Source: Desulfobacteraceae bacterium
GTDB lineage: Bacteria; Desulfobacterota; Desulfobacteria; Desulfobacterales; Desulfosalsimonadaceae
DNA: 64,000 nt
NCBI GenBank assembly: GCA_011389935.1
Contig: JAABTJ010000001.1
Location: forward strand, 98,276 to 162,275
Direction: 5' to 3'
A model generated the notes under the pieces. The model was not told where the DNA came from, ran no database searches, and was given only the letters and a program-made list of their open reading frames with translations. Below are positions 43,976-52,175 of the stretch, piece after piece. The translations under genes and the position numbers were made by a program. Numbering within the stretch: the first letter of the stretch is position 1; every line of letters starts with the position of its first letter.

Positions 43976-44007
43976 CCGGCAGGGGAAACGCGGTTTTCCC
44001 CTGCCGG
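43976..44007. terminator. strong hairpin between convergent genes
   Basis: A perfect 13-bp stem, CCGGCAGGGGAAA and TTTCCCCTGCCGG, with a 6-base loop lies between repeat D and the convergent receiver gene ending at 44029. It has no U-run on either strand. Position between converging operons supports a bidirectional stop or a stabilising hairpin. Confidence 0.55.
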
Positions 44008-44028
44008 TTGCCGGTTCGCAACGGTTCG

Positions 44029-44460
44029 TTATCTTCCTCGCGTGGTGATTTCCTTCATTTGCGCTTCAATAATTTTTTCTTCCTGCTTTCTTTTCTTTGC
44101 TGCGGCCTCTGTGGTTTTGCTTACCAGCAAATCAATATCACATGGCTTCATCAGGTAATCAAAAGCGCCTTTTTTCATCCCCTCGATGGCGGATTCCACG
44201 GTTGCGTGACCGGTCAGCATGATAACCTCCTTGAGAGGGTGATGTTTTTTGATTTCCTTGAGCGTTTCGATGCCATCCATGCCCGGCATTTTCACATCCA
44301 GCACCACCACCTCGATGTTGCCATGGGCTTTCAGTTTGTCCAGGGCTTCTTTCCCATCATAGGCCGGAATAATATCCAGGTCCCGCTTTGTCAGCCTTTT
44401 GGTCATGGTCTCCACAAAGGGGACTTCATCATCGACCAGCAATACGGTTGCTAAAGCCAT
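44029..44460 (-). CDS. single-domain response regulator, module 3
   Basis: This 143-residue receiver has D10, D11, phosphorylation site D55 in VVVLDVKMPGMDG, a threonine in IMLTGHAT and a lysine in YLMKPCD, then a short charged helix. It lies 11 bases after the kinase at 44472 and has the Shine-Dalgarno sequence AAAGGAG, so it is the last gene of the SLC13, beta-helix, kinase, receiver operon. It has no output domain; the permease or the beta-helix protein are possible targets. Confidence 0.93.
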   Translation of the reverse strand: MALATVLLVDDEVPFVETMTKRLTKRDLDIIPAYDGKEALDKLKAHGNIEVVVLDVKMPGMDGIETLKEIKKHHPLKEVIMLTGHATVESAIEGMKKGAFDYLMKPCDIDLLVSKTTEAAAKKRKQEEKIIEAQMKEITTRGR

Positions 44461-44471
44461 GTGTTTCTCCT

Positions 44472-46256
44472 TTATTCTTCCTTTTCATGCAAACTATCGT
44501 TTACCGGCAGTACGATGCGGAATTTCGAGCCGACGTCCACCGTACTTTCAACATCGATCCTGCCGCCCATTTTTTGAACAATACCGTAGCATATGGACAG
44601 CCCAAGGCCGGTCCCCCTGCCCACGGGCTTTGTGGTGAAAAAGGGATCAAAAATACGGTTCAGGTTGCTTTTCGGGATGCCCGGACCGTTGTCCTGTACG
44701 GTGATGACAAGCCAGTTGTCTTCGCGTTCCGTGCGGATATCAATGTTCCCGCCTTTTTTCTCCATGGCGTCGATGGCATTGTTGATAAAATTCATCAGCA
44801 CCTGCTGCATTTCGGTTGCCGACGCCTGAATATCCGGCAGATCCGGATCGAGATGGGTATGAATTTCCACGCTGGCATACCTGGATTTCTGTGAGGAAAG
44901 GCTGACGACTTCCTCGACCAGCTCGTTGATCTGGAGGGCCTGAACCCGGGAATCGGTTTTGCGGGCGAAGCTCAACAGCTTGTGGGTGATTTCTTTGCAC
45001 CGGATCCCCTGCGTCCCAATTTGCGCCAGAGCGCGTCGGAATTCCTGTAAATTGTCGTTTTTTTCAATGCCTTCGTCAAGCAGATCCTGCATCCATCCGG
45101 CCTCTTCCACCATTATCGCCACAGGATTATTGATTTCATGGGCAATTCCGGCCGCAAGTTCGCCGATGGTCGCCAGTTTTCCCGTTTCAACGATCTGCTG
45201 ATTCATCATTTCCTTTTCCGAATCGACCCTTGCGATCCGGTTCTCCATCTGTTTGGACAGGATAAAGGAAACCATGATAATGCCGATGGTTCCCAGAAAG
45301 AGAATAAGGGCCGCGATTTTTTGTGTCCGGTTCAGCTTGGCATACGCGTCGTCCGCCTCCTGCTGGAAAATCAAAAGCCATTCGTGCCCCTTTAGAAATG
45401 CGGCAACAATAATGATTTTCCGTTCGAGAGAACCGGTTTTTTCCAGGGAAATAATTGGGTCAACAACCTCTTCCCTGTCGGCATCCCAACCCCTTACAAT
45501 GGGGAAAACCGCCCAATCGTCCACTTCGGATAAAAAACCTTTCCCGCTGTATCTCCCATCGAAGAGGTTCAGATATTGTTCCTTGGAGAGTTTTGTATCG
45601 GACGGCGGCCGGGTTTGGAATTCTCCCTGCCGGTTGATGATGAATGCCGATCCGGTTTCCCCTACCCGCAGGTTTTCCACAAGGATATTGAAGGAATGGA
45701 AATCGATCGTGGCCCGCAGGATCCAATGGGCGCCTTCTTTATCCGCAATTTTTGTGGATACGATAAAGTGCGGCTGATCGCGGAGCCCCAAAAATACATC
45801 GCTGATATAATGGGTCGTTTCGCTTGCTTCCCTGAACCATTGTGCATCGCCGTAAAAGGCCGCTTCCAGCCGGAACGGGCCGGCATAAGCCACCTGCTGC
45901 CCCTGCTCGCTTATCAGGCCCAGGTCGACAAAAACGGCGCTGTATTCATCCTGCAGTACGGCAAGGCGCTTTCTCAGAAACTGTTCCTCCTTGAATTGTT
46001 CGAGGGCAAAGTTTCGTGACAGGTGCCGGATGTCGCTTAATTTTTCCTGGAGAAAGAAGTCGATGTTGTGTTTGTGGTTCAACACCATTTCTTCCAGGTG
46101 GGCATGCACCATCTCGTGGGAAAATGCATTGAAACGATACAGGATAATTCCGGTGACCAGGATCAGGGGGGCCAGGGATACAACGATGACGATCATCGCC
46201 ACCCGGCGGGAGATGGTTTTGTAGTAGCTGGTGTCGTGCTGTTTTTCCTGGGTCAT
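44472..46256 (-). CDS. Cache-domain sensor histidine kinase, module 3
   Basis: This 594-residue kinase has membrane segments at about 18-40 and 312-334, a double-Cache sensor between them ([20 protein letters not shown] near 136-155), phosphorylation site H373 in [13 protein letters not shown], and an ATPase domain ending [14 protein letters not shown]. It shares its layout with the kinases at 31436 and 38428. It lies 35 bases after the beta-helix gene and 11 bases before the receiver gene on the minus strand. Confidence 0.94.
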   Translation of the reverse strand: MTQEKQHDTSYYKTISRRVAMIVIVVSLAPLILVTGIILYRFNAFSHEMVHAHLEEMVLNHKHNIDFFLQEKLSDIRHLSRNFALEQFKEEQFLRKRLAVLQDEYSAVFVDLGLISEQGQQVAYAGPFRLEAAFYGDAQWFREASETTHYISDVFLGLRDQPHFIVSTKIADKEGAHWILRATIDFHSFNILVENLRVGETGSAFIINRQGEFQTRPPSDTKLSKEQYLNLFDGRYSGKGFLSEVDDWAVFPIVRGWDADREEVVDPIISLEKTGSLERKIIIVAAFLKGHEWLLIFQQEADDAYAKLNRTQKIAALILFLGTIGIIMVSFILSKQMENRIARVDSEKEMMNQQIVETGKLATIGELAAGIAHEINNPVAIMVEEAGWMQDLLDEGIEKNDNLQEFRRALAQIGTQGIRCKEITHKLLSFARKTDSRVQALQINELVEEVVSLSSQKSRYASVEIHTHLDPDLPDIQASATEMQQVLMNFINNAIDAMEKKGGNIDIRTEREDNWLVITVQDNGPGIPKSNLNRIFDPFFTTKPVGRGTGLGLSICYGIVQKMGGRIDVESTVDVGSKFRIVLPVNDSLHEKEE

Positions 46257-46291
46257 CTTGTCTGCCGGCAGATGCGGTTGTTTCCCCTCGG

Positions 46292-47713
46292 TTACGGTCG
46301 GATATCGATCGTCGGATACAGGCCCTTGTTTTCCCCTTCCGGGTAGGGCTGAATGATATTGAATGACAGTTTCTGGCTTTGCTGGGCGTGCCCTTTTTTG
46401 TTGTTGCCGTCAAAATAGGCGCCGTTGGCCTCCAGAATGTGGTCGATCCGGTGTTTGAAGGCATTTGCAAACAATTTTCCGTTGCCGGTAAAACGCATGC
46501 GTCCCCGGTTGAATTCCCCTCGTACCGCTTCAATTTCGGCGATGGGAACGCTGTTTTGTTCCACGTCCTTCTGGGTCCGGATAAATCCCCATACAAGGCT
46601 GTCAGGGTCGATGGCAACCGGTTCGGCAAGGTCGATTATCGTATGGGGCATGATAATACTGTTTTTGCCAATTTTCAATTGAAACTCGTCATTCCCCCTG
46701 AGAAACGAATTGAATCCAACAAACACGTTTTTATCGAGATGGGCGTTGATGATCTTCCCGCCATGCGCGGTCACGTCATACCCGGAAAGCCTGGAATTGA
46801 TGATGAAACAATTTTCCTGGGCGTTGGCCCCTTTTCCCATCCACGAATTTTTAATATATGCGCGCTGTGATATTAAGACATTCTCCTTGATTTTTGTTTT
46901 CGGTTTGACCACGGCGTACCGGCTCAAAGAGGCGGATGAAGGGACTGAACCGAAATCGTCCAGGTTGACAACGTCAAAAATGCGCTGGAAGTCCTCTTTG
47001 AGACCTTCCACGAAGTCCATAAATATTCCCTGGGGAATACTGCCCGGTTGAAAGCGGATATAGTTTTTTAATATGTCAGGGTCGTGGCAGAAATGAAAAT
47101 CGAAAGCCTCCCCGGCAGAAATCCATATGGTTCCGGCCGGCACCTGGTGATGGGCCAGTTCTTTTTTCTGGAGGTAGACGAATTCGCCAATCACGCAATC
47201 GTGCAGGGTGGTAAGGTCCACGGTGCTAAACGGACCCATGAAGCACCCTTCCACGGCCGAACCATGGATATTGGCATAGTGCATGGATATCGTGTTGCGG
47301 ATGTTGAACTCCTCCAGGCATTCCGGGTCGTGGGAATTGTTGTGAACCAGGGTTTTGATGAGATAGCTGTCTTTAATATGGATGATTTCGTCCTCGAGCA
47401 GCGGTACTTCAAATCCTTCAAAATGGAAAATATCGCCTTTCCGCTTGAGTTCATCCCCCCGGATATCGCTTTTGTATAAAATGGAATCGGACACGCGGCA
47501 TTTGCCCAAAAAATAGCTGCCGGCCAGGTTGGAACGGGAAAAATGGAAATACAGGGGGTATTGGGGGGAAATGCCGTAAAAGGCGTAAAATTTGACCATT
47601 TGCTCTGTGGGGATCAGCCCCTGGACGTAAGGGCCCGCGTCAAACAGCGGTTCCCGAAGATTGATATTGACCCGCTGGACAATTCTTTCCAGCAATTCGC
47701 GTATTTGTTCCAC
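46292..47713 (-). CDS. large left-handed beta-helix (LpxA-like hexapeptide) protein
   Basis: This 473-residue protein is built from LbetaH-type hexapeptide strands, for example FSTVDLTTLHDCVIGEFVYL and TKIKENVLISQRAYIKNSWMG and KNSIIMPHTIIDL. It is long for the superfamily and has no clear acyltransferase motif, so its role is open: a sugar nucleotidyl- or acyl-transferase-like enzyme or a scaffold. The start is GTG at 47713 with AAGGAGGG six bases upstream; a longer frame to 47848 lacks any. It sits between an SLC13 permease and the module 3 kinase in the same operon, which is a strange place for such an enzyme. Confidence 0.8.
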   Translation of the reverse strand: MEQIRELLERIVQRVNINLREPLFDAGPYVQGLIPTEQMVKFYAFYGISPQYPLYFHFSRSNLAGSYFLGKCRVSDSILYKSDIRGDELKRKGDIFHFEGFEVPLLEDEIIHIKDSYLIKTLVHNNSHDPECLEEFNIRNTISMHYANIHGSAVEGCFMGPFSTVDLTTLHDCVIGEFVYLQKKELAHHQVPAGTIWISAGEAFDFHFCHDPDILKNYIRFQPGSIPQGIFMDFVEGLKEDFQRIFDVVNLDDFGSVPSSASLSRYAVVKPKTKIKENVLISQRAYIKNSWMGKGANAQENCFIINSRLSGYDVTAHGGKIINAHLDKNVFVGFNSFLRGNDEFQLKIGKNSIIMPHTIIDLAEPVAIDPDSLVWGFIRTQKDVEQNSVPIAEIEAVRGEFNRGRMRFTGNGKLFANAFKHRIDHILEANGAYFDGNNKKGHAQQSQKLSFNIIQPYPEGENKGLYPTIDIRP

Positions 47714-47814
47714 GGAAGTCCCTCCTTGCTCATCAAAAAAATATGCAGACGATTGGATGGAGCCAATCGGACGTTTTCCCGGCAACCGAAGATCATGAAT
47801 TGCCTTTATCGGGA

Positions 47815-47853
47815 GGCGGTTGCGCGCAAAATAAGGCTTTTCGCGCAACCGCC
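47815..47853. other. hairpin between permease and beta-helix genes
   Basis: A perfect 12-bp stem, GGCGGTTGCGCG and CGCGCAACCGCC, with a 15-base loop lies just after the permease stop. No U-run follows on the minus strand, so full termination is unlikely. It could set the ratio of permease to downstream signalling genes by stabilising or attenuating the transcript. Confidence 0.5.
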
Positions 47854-47863
47854 GGGCGGTTTA

Positions 47864-49336
47864 TTACCCCACTGTTATCGTCATTCCCAGAAGCGGCCAG
47901 ACCAGGATAATGGTTAGTCCAAGTACAGCCAAGAGCAGGACGCTGGCAGGAATGCCGGTCATGAAGAACTCGCCGCTGGTGAATTGTTTTGAGTTATAGG
48001 CAATGGCATTGGGTGCGGCGCCGACGAGCAGAAGGAAAGGCATGCCGGCCACGACAAGGGCTGAATACAGAATCACCTCGCCGGCCACGCCCAGGTACGG
48101 CGCCACCACCAGCGCCACCGGAAGGGAAATGGCAATGGCGGCCACGTTCATGATGAAGTTGGTCATCAAAAGGATAAAAAAGGCGATTCCCATAACAAAG
48201 ACAAACCAGTGGGCGTCTTGAAAAAATCCCAGCCAGTTGACGGCCAGCCATTGGGCGGCCCCGGTCTGCCAGAGGCAGAATCCGATGCTCATCGCCCCTG
48301 CAAACAGCAAAATGATATTCCAGGGAATGTCCTCAAGGTCGTGAATGTCCAGGATCCGGAATATGAAGAATAGAATGGTTCCTACCAGTATGATGGCTGC
48401 CTTGTTGAAGGGTTCAAGGGCCGGGATAAAAGATTGCAGGGATAAAAACACAATGGTGCCTCCCACAATAAGCGCCGCAATTATTTCATTTTTCGTCAGC
48501 GAACCCATTTCGTCGCTCAGCTGCCGGGCCTTCTCCCTGAGGCCGGGAATGCGGTCCTGTTCCGGCTTGTAAAGAACCATGAAAAAGCCCCAGAGCAGAA
48601 AGACCATGATCCAGCCGACCGGAAACATGTAATAGGTCAGTTCGAAAAAGGAAACATTCTGTCCGGTGATTTCGTTATAAAATCCAAGCGCCACGATACC
48701 GCGGGCCGCTCCCAGCAGGGTGACAATGGAGCCTGCGCCGGCCACGAACGCCATTCCCATGAAAAGTCCTTTGCCAAAACGGGTCGGTTTCGTGTCGGTT
48801 GTGTAGAGCCCGTATATGGCCACCAGCAACGGATAAATGGTCGCTGCAACCGCTGTGTGCGCCATGATGTGGGTAAGCAGCGCCGTCACGACAAAACATC
48901 CGAGGTAGATCATGCTGGTGCGCTCTCCGACGATCATCAGCATCTTGTAGGCGAGCCGTTTGGTCAGCCCTACCTTGGTGAACACCATGCCGATGGTCAG
49001 GGAACCGAAAATAAAAAGAACCGACGGGTCCATGAAGTCCCGGAAGGCATCCCCTGCGGGACGGATAAAAAACAATGCCTGCACGACGCCGATAAGAATG
49101 CCGGTGACACCAATGGGAAGTACCTCAAATACCCAGAATGTACCGGCAAGCAGAAACAGGGCGATGGCCGCCTTGCCCTCGGGGGTCAATGGGAAACGTT
49201 CCCCCATGGGGTCGACCGCATCCGGCCATGGGGAGGAGGAATAAATGAGCAGAAACAGGCTGATGCCGATTGCCATAAACAAAAGTCGCTTCCAGTTGAT
49301 ACCGCTTTTTTTCTTCTCCGAAGTGTGCTCTGCCAT
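47864..49336 (-). CDS. SLC13/DASS family permease, module 3
   Basis: This 490-residue SLC13/DASS permease has about twelve membrane spans and only a short stretch before the first repeat, unlike the permeases of modules 1 and 2. The two tips that are SNT in canonical sodium symporters are A159-H160-T161 and M396-N397-V398. GAAPNAI is near the C-terminus in place of the usual GTPPNAI-type tip. The substrate is unknown; anions or dicarboxylates are the family's usual cargo. It is the first gene after the Usp terminator and begins the operon that continues to the module 3 kinase and receiver. Confidence 0.9.
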   Translation of the reverse strand: MAEHTSEKKKSGINWKRLLFMAIGISLFLLIYSSSPWPDAVDPMGERFPLTPEGKAAIALFLLAGTFWVFEVLPIGVTGILIGVVQALFFIRPAGDAFRDFMDPSVLFIFGSLTIGMVFTKVGLTKRLAYKMLMIVGERTSMIYLGCFVVTALLTHIMAHTAVAATIYPLLVAIYGLYTTDTKPTRFGKGLFMGMAFVAGAGSIVTLLGAARGIVALGFYNEITGQNVSFFELTYYMFPVGWIMVFLLWGFFMVLYKPEQDRIPGLREKARQLSDEMGSLTKNEIIAALIVGGTIVFLSLQSFIPALEPFNKAAIILVGTILFFIFRILDIHDLEDIPWNIILLFAGAMSIGFCLWQTGAAQWLAVNWLGFFQDAHWFVFVMGIAFFILLMTNFIMNVAAIAISLPVALVVAPYLGVAGEVILYSALVVAGMPFLLLVGAAPNAIAYNSKQFTSGEFFMTGIPASVLLLAVLGLTIILVWPLLGMTITVG

Positions 49337-49532
49337 GACGAACTCCTTGCCGAAAAAATGGATGTATTTCTAAAAACAGTAAATTATATGGTTAATTCAG
49401 ATTTTTAAGGCACAAAGAAATTTTTTATCGTAAAAAGCGAAAGCGATCAACAATTTATATTCAAAAAAAAGAGGATTTTTCTATTGGAAGGGACGGCAGG
49501 TCGATGGGATCGAAACGGCAATGAGCAGCAAT

Positions 49533-49558
49533 AAAAAAGGGCATGCCTCGCATGCCCT
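49533..49558 (-). terminator. Rho-independent terminator of the double Usp gene
   Basis: On the minus strand a perfect 8-bp stem (GGGCATGC and GCATGCCC, 3-base loop, 49539-49557) is followed by TTTTTT. It lies 36 bases after the stop of the Usp gene and separates it from the SLC13 operon. The rest of the gap 49337-49532 is AT-rich with no gene. Confidence 0.85.
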
Positions 49559-49593
49559 GTAAAAGGTCGTTTTTGCAGTCTTCCCGACGCGGA

Positions 49594-50517
49594 TCAGCAG
49601 AACCAGATGGCCATGTTGGCCGATGCCTGCAGAATTTTACCGGAAACGCCGCCCAGGGCATATTCCTGCTTGTTGGAGCTGCCGTGCCGCCCCATGACGA
49701 TGGATCCGAAATCGTTTTTCCGGGCATAGTTCAGGATGTCCTCGGCCGGGTTGCGGCTGCCCGAGAGAATCTTGGAAGCAATATTCTTTTCGTTCACCCC
49801 GGCCTTGAGCAGCTTGTCGCGGGCCCTTGTCATGAAGGGGGCGATCTGCTCCTCGAGCTTGGTCTGCCATATATCCTGCATTTCCGGGGCCGCGCTGACG
49901 ACTTCATCGGGCAGGTAGCTGCACAGGTCCTGCTTGGTGTGAATCAGGGTGATTTCCGCATCCGTTCCCGCCATCATTTCCGCCGCCGTATCCACGGCGC
50001 ACATGGCATTGTCCGAGGCATCGATGGCCATGAGGACCTTTTTGGAATCCACCTGGCTGTTGACCTGGAGGATGGGGATGGCGCGGCAGTTTTCGATAAT
50101 GTGGCTGGATACACTGCCGGTAAAAAATTTTTCCAGGCGGCTTTTGCCGCGTGCGCCGATGACGATCGCTCTTGCCTTATTGGTTCCGGCATACTGGCAG
50201 ATGTCCCGGGCCGGCCCCTGCTTTTTGGGCTCCGCATGGGTATGAATATTGTTTTTGGGAAACCCCTTGCTGATGAGGCGGTCTTTGGATTCCGAAAGAA
50301 CGGTGTCCGCCAGTTCCTTGTTTCTTTTTTCAATGGCTTCAATCTGCTTTTTTGATTCGCGCCGGACCTTCGGGTCATCGAACAGGGGAGGGAGTCCGGG
50401 AACAACGTAAAGCAGTTCGAGCACCAGGTCGATTCTCGCGGAAAGCATCATCGCAATATAGTCGAGCGCCTGCATGGAGTTCTGGGAATTATCAACAGCG
50501 ACCACCAGTTTGGCCAT
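49594..50517 (-). CDS. double-domain universal stress protein, module 3
   Basis: This 307-residue protein has two Usp domains. The first begins AKLVVAVDNSQNSMQALDYI and has the ATP-binding loop IGARGKSRLEKFFTGSVSSHI. The second begins KVLMAIDASDNAMCAV and ends MGRHGSSNKQEYALGGVSGKI, a recognisable G-2x-G-9x-G pattern. It is a paralogue of the Usp protein at 33625, which also lies beside an SLC13 permease. Its own terminator follows, so it is transcribed separately from the permease. The Shine-Dalgarno sequence AAGGAGG is strong. Confidence 0.93.
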   Translation of the reverse strand: MAKLVVAVDNSQNSMQALDYIAMMLSARIDLVLELLYVVPGLPPLFDDPKVRRESKKQIEAIEKRNKELADTVLSESKDRLISKGFPKNNIHTHAEPKKQGPARDICQYAGTNKARAIVIGARGKSRLEKFFTGSVSSHIIENCRAIPILQVNSQVDSKKVLMAIDASDNAMCAVDTAAEMMAGTDAEITLIHTKQDLCSYLPDEVVSAAPEMQDIWQTKLEEQIAPFMTRARDKLLKAGVNEKNIASKILSGSRNPAEDILNYARKNDFGSIVMGRHGSSNKQEYALGGVSGKILQASANMAIWFC

Positions 50518-50645
50518 TTGAACCTCCTTATCTCATTGTATTCACGGTAAAAGCCAGCATAAATCGTGCGTTATAAATGTAAGCGAATAAATTACCACTT
50601 TGCTCCGGCAAGTACAAGCAATTTCATTTCACGGTCCGCTAAAAA

Positions 50646-50801
50646 TGACGGCTTCGTAAAAAGTCCAATATCTGCGTTGCGCACAATCTTTGAAGAATCT
50701 CACGTACGGTTACGTACGCTCAATTCTTCAAAAATTGCACGCGCCTTGATCTTGAACTTTTTACTTTGCCGTCCAAAATCGACTTTTTACGGCGCCATCA
50801 A
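50646..50801 (+). repeat. MITE-like palindromic repeat, copy B
   Basis: This 156-bp element runs from TGACGGCTTCGTAAAAAGTCC to GACTTTTTACGGCGCCATCAA, with nested arms CAATCTTTGAAGAAT (50685-50699) and ATTCTTCAAAAATTG (50723-50737). It is the best-preserved copy and the same length as copy A. Its right end supplies the stop codon of the minus-strand membrane protein at 50798. It fills half of the gap 50518-50797; the rest, next to the Usp start, shows no gene. Confidence 0.88.
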
Positions 50802-51469
50802 AAATCGGTCGACGCTATTCCAATGATATCCTCATAGGCGGCCGTCAATATGCAGAAGGTCAGTGCGGTTGCCGGTATGACGCCGACAATAAAGATAAGG
50901 ATTCCCACGAAATTCAACGAAAGCAGAATCAGGGCCAGTACGAAAAGGTGCAGCCATTTTTTTGTTATGATCCTGCGGCTTGTTTCCAGCGCCTGCCAGG
51001 GGGACATTTTCCGGTCAACAACCAGCATGCTGGCAAACAGATACGCCACGGCAAGATAGATGCCCGGGAGGATAAACAGCAGAAAGCCGATGAGAATCAA
51101 AATGTTCATCAGGATGCCCACCAGCAGGAGCGGCACGAAATAATGGAAGGCTTTGAAAAAATCTTCAAAACGGGCGGGCGCCTGTTTCAGTTTTTTTGCC
51201 GTGTAAACGAAAAATCCCATGGCAACGGGAAATATGATGATCGGCGCGGCAAGCTGGCCGATAACGGGGATCATTTCAAGGCCGATGTTGATGGCCCAGA
51301 AAATGGTGGCGTACAGCAAATACGGGCCGATGTTTTTGATAAAGACCGACCATCCCTGGTGGATATATTGCTTCAGGTCTACGGTGTATCCTTCCGCTGC
51401 AAGCCGGTCTGTATCTTTCGGCCGGAACAGCGGTGGGGCGTCCTGGTTTCCGTCATATTTTTCTGACAT
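50798..51469 (-). CDS. multi-span membrane protein (glycerophosphodiesterase membrane-domain-like)
   Basis: This 223-residue protein starts with about 35 charged residues (FRPKDTDRLAAEGYTVDLKQYI), followed by six or so membrane spans with a layout like the DUF975/glycerophosphodiester-phosphodiesterase membrane domain: LFILPGIYLAVAYLFASMLVVDRKMSPWQALETSR near 130-165 is typical. The function is unknown. Its TGA stop lies within repeat B, so its 3' end was formed or altered by the element. It may share the minus-strand transcript with the DUF3786 gene 91 bases upstream. Confidence 0.78.
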   Translation of the reverse strand: MSEKYDGNQDAPPLFRPKDTDRLAAEGYTVDLKQYIHQGWSVFIKNIGPYLLYATIFWAINIGLEMIPVIGQLAAPIIIFPVAMGFFVYTAKKLKQAPARFEDFFKAFHYFVPLLLVGILMNILILIGFLLFILPGIYLAVAYLFASMLVVDRKMSPWQALETSRRIITKKWLHLFVLALILLSLNFVGILIFIVGVIPATALTFCILTAAYEDIIGIASTDF

Positions 51470-51560
51470 TGGTTATCCTTATTGTTCATCTGCGATGTAT
51501 GGTTGCGAATTTATGGCCGAAGTCGGCATGGGTGCCCCCGCCGGGGGCACCCGCCGCCGG

Positions 51561-52166
51561 TCAACCGCCAATCCATTCAATGATTTTTTTTGACGTATAC
51601 TCCCCCGTATCCGCCAGCGGGTCCAGCGGCAGAAACCAATCGGCGTTGTTTGAGTACAGGCAGGTTACGGATGCGGGGAAATCTTCGTCCGCCTCGTAGA
51701 AGATATAGCAGAGCGCGATTTTGGGCAAAGGATAGACGACAAAGGAAAAATCCCCGCCGATCTCCGGCGGGGGCTCGGCGCCGTGCAGTTTTTCCTTGAT
51801 CCGGGGGATACGGGTTGCAATGGCCTCGACATGCGGCACGAGGATCTGCTCCGTATGCGTGGCAAAGGCCCCAACATAGGGCATGGATCCGGGAAAGTCC
51901 TTAAAAGCGCGAAAAGGGGCGGTGCGGCACAAGTCCGGTTTGGCATTCAGGGCATAAAGGGACAGGATAATCCCCAAAACAGGGTTGAATTCGTCATGCC
52001 CCAGCGTGATGCGGCCGGGTTCAATGGTGCAGGGCTCCCCGAACGCATCGAAGCGGAAGCGATTTCCCTCCCGTTTGGCCGGCAGGTTGTCCGCCAGGTC
52101 TTCGGGCAGAGGGTTATAGAGTTTTTCAAGATTATCCTTTACAATCCGGGTATAATTGTCGGTCAT
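51561..52166 (-). CDS. DUF3786 family protein
   Basis: This 201-residue soluble protein has the DUF3786 C-terminal pattern, VVYPLPKIALCYIFYEADEDFPASVTCLYSNNADWFLPLD split by strand and helix, and an N-terminal helical part with VKDNLEKLYNPLPEDLADNL. The family is found in anaerobes and Desulfobacterota and has no assigned function; it often lies near corrinoid or methyltransferase genes, none of which is seen here. It ends before the membrane protein and starts nine bases after the sigma-54 regulator, so the two are in one transcript. Confidence 0.75.
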   Translation of the reverse strand: MTDNYTRIVKDNLEKLYNPLPEDLADNLPAKREGNRFRFDAFGEPCTIEPGRITLGHDEFNPVLGIILSLYALNAKPDLCRTAPFRAFKDFPGSMPYVGAFATHTEQILVPHVEAIATRIPRIKEKLHGAEPPPEIGGDFSFVVYPLPKIALCYIFYEADEDFPASVTCLYSNNADWFLPLDPLADTGEYTSKKIIEWIGG

Positions 52167-52175
52167 GGCGGTTGC

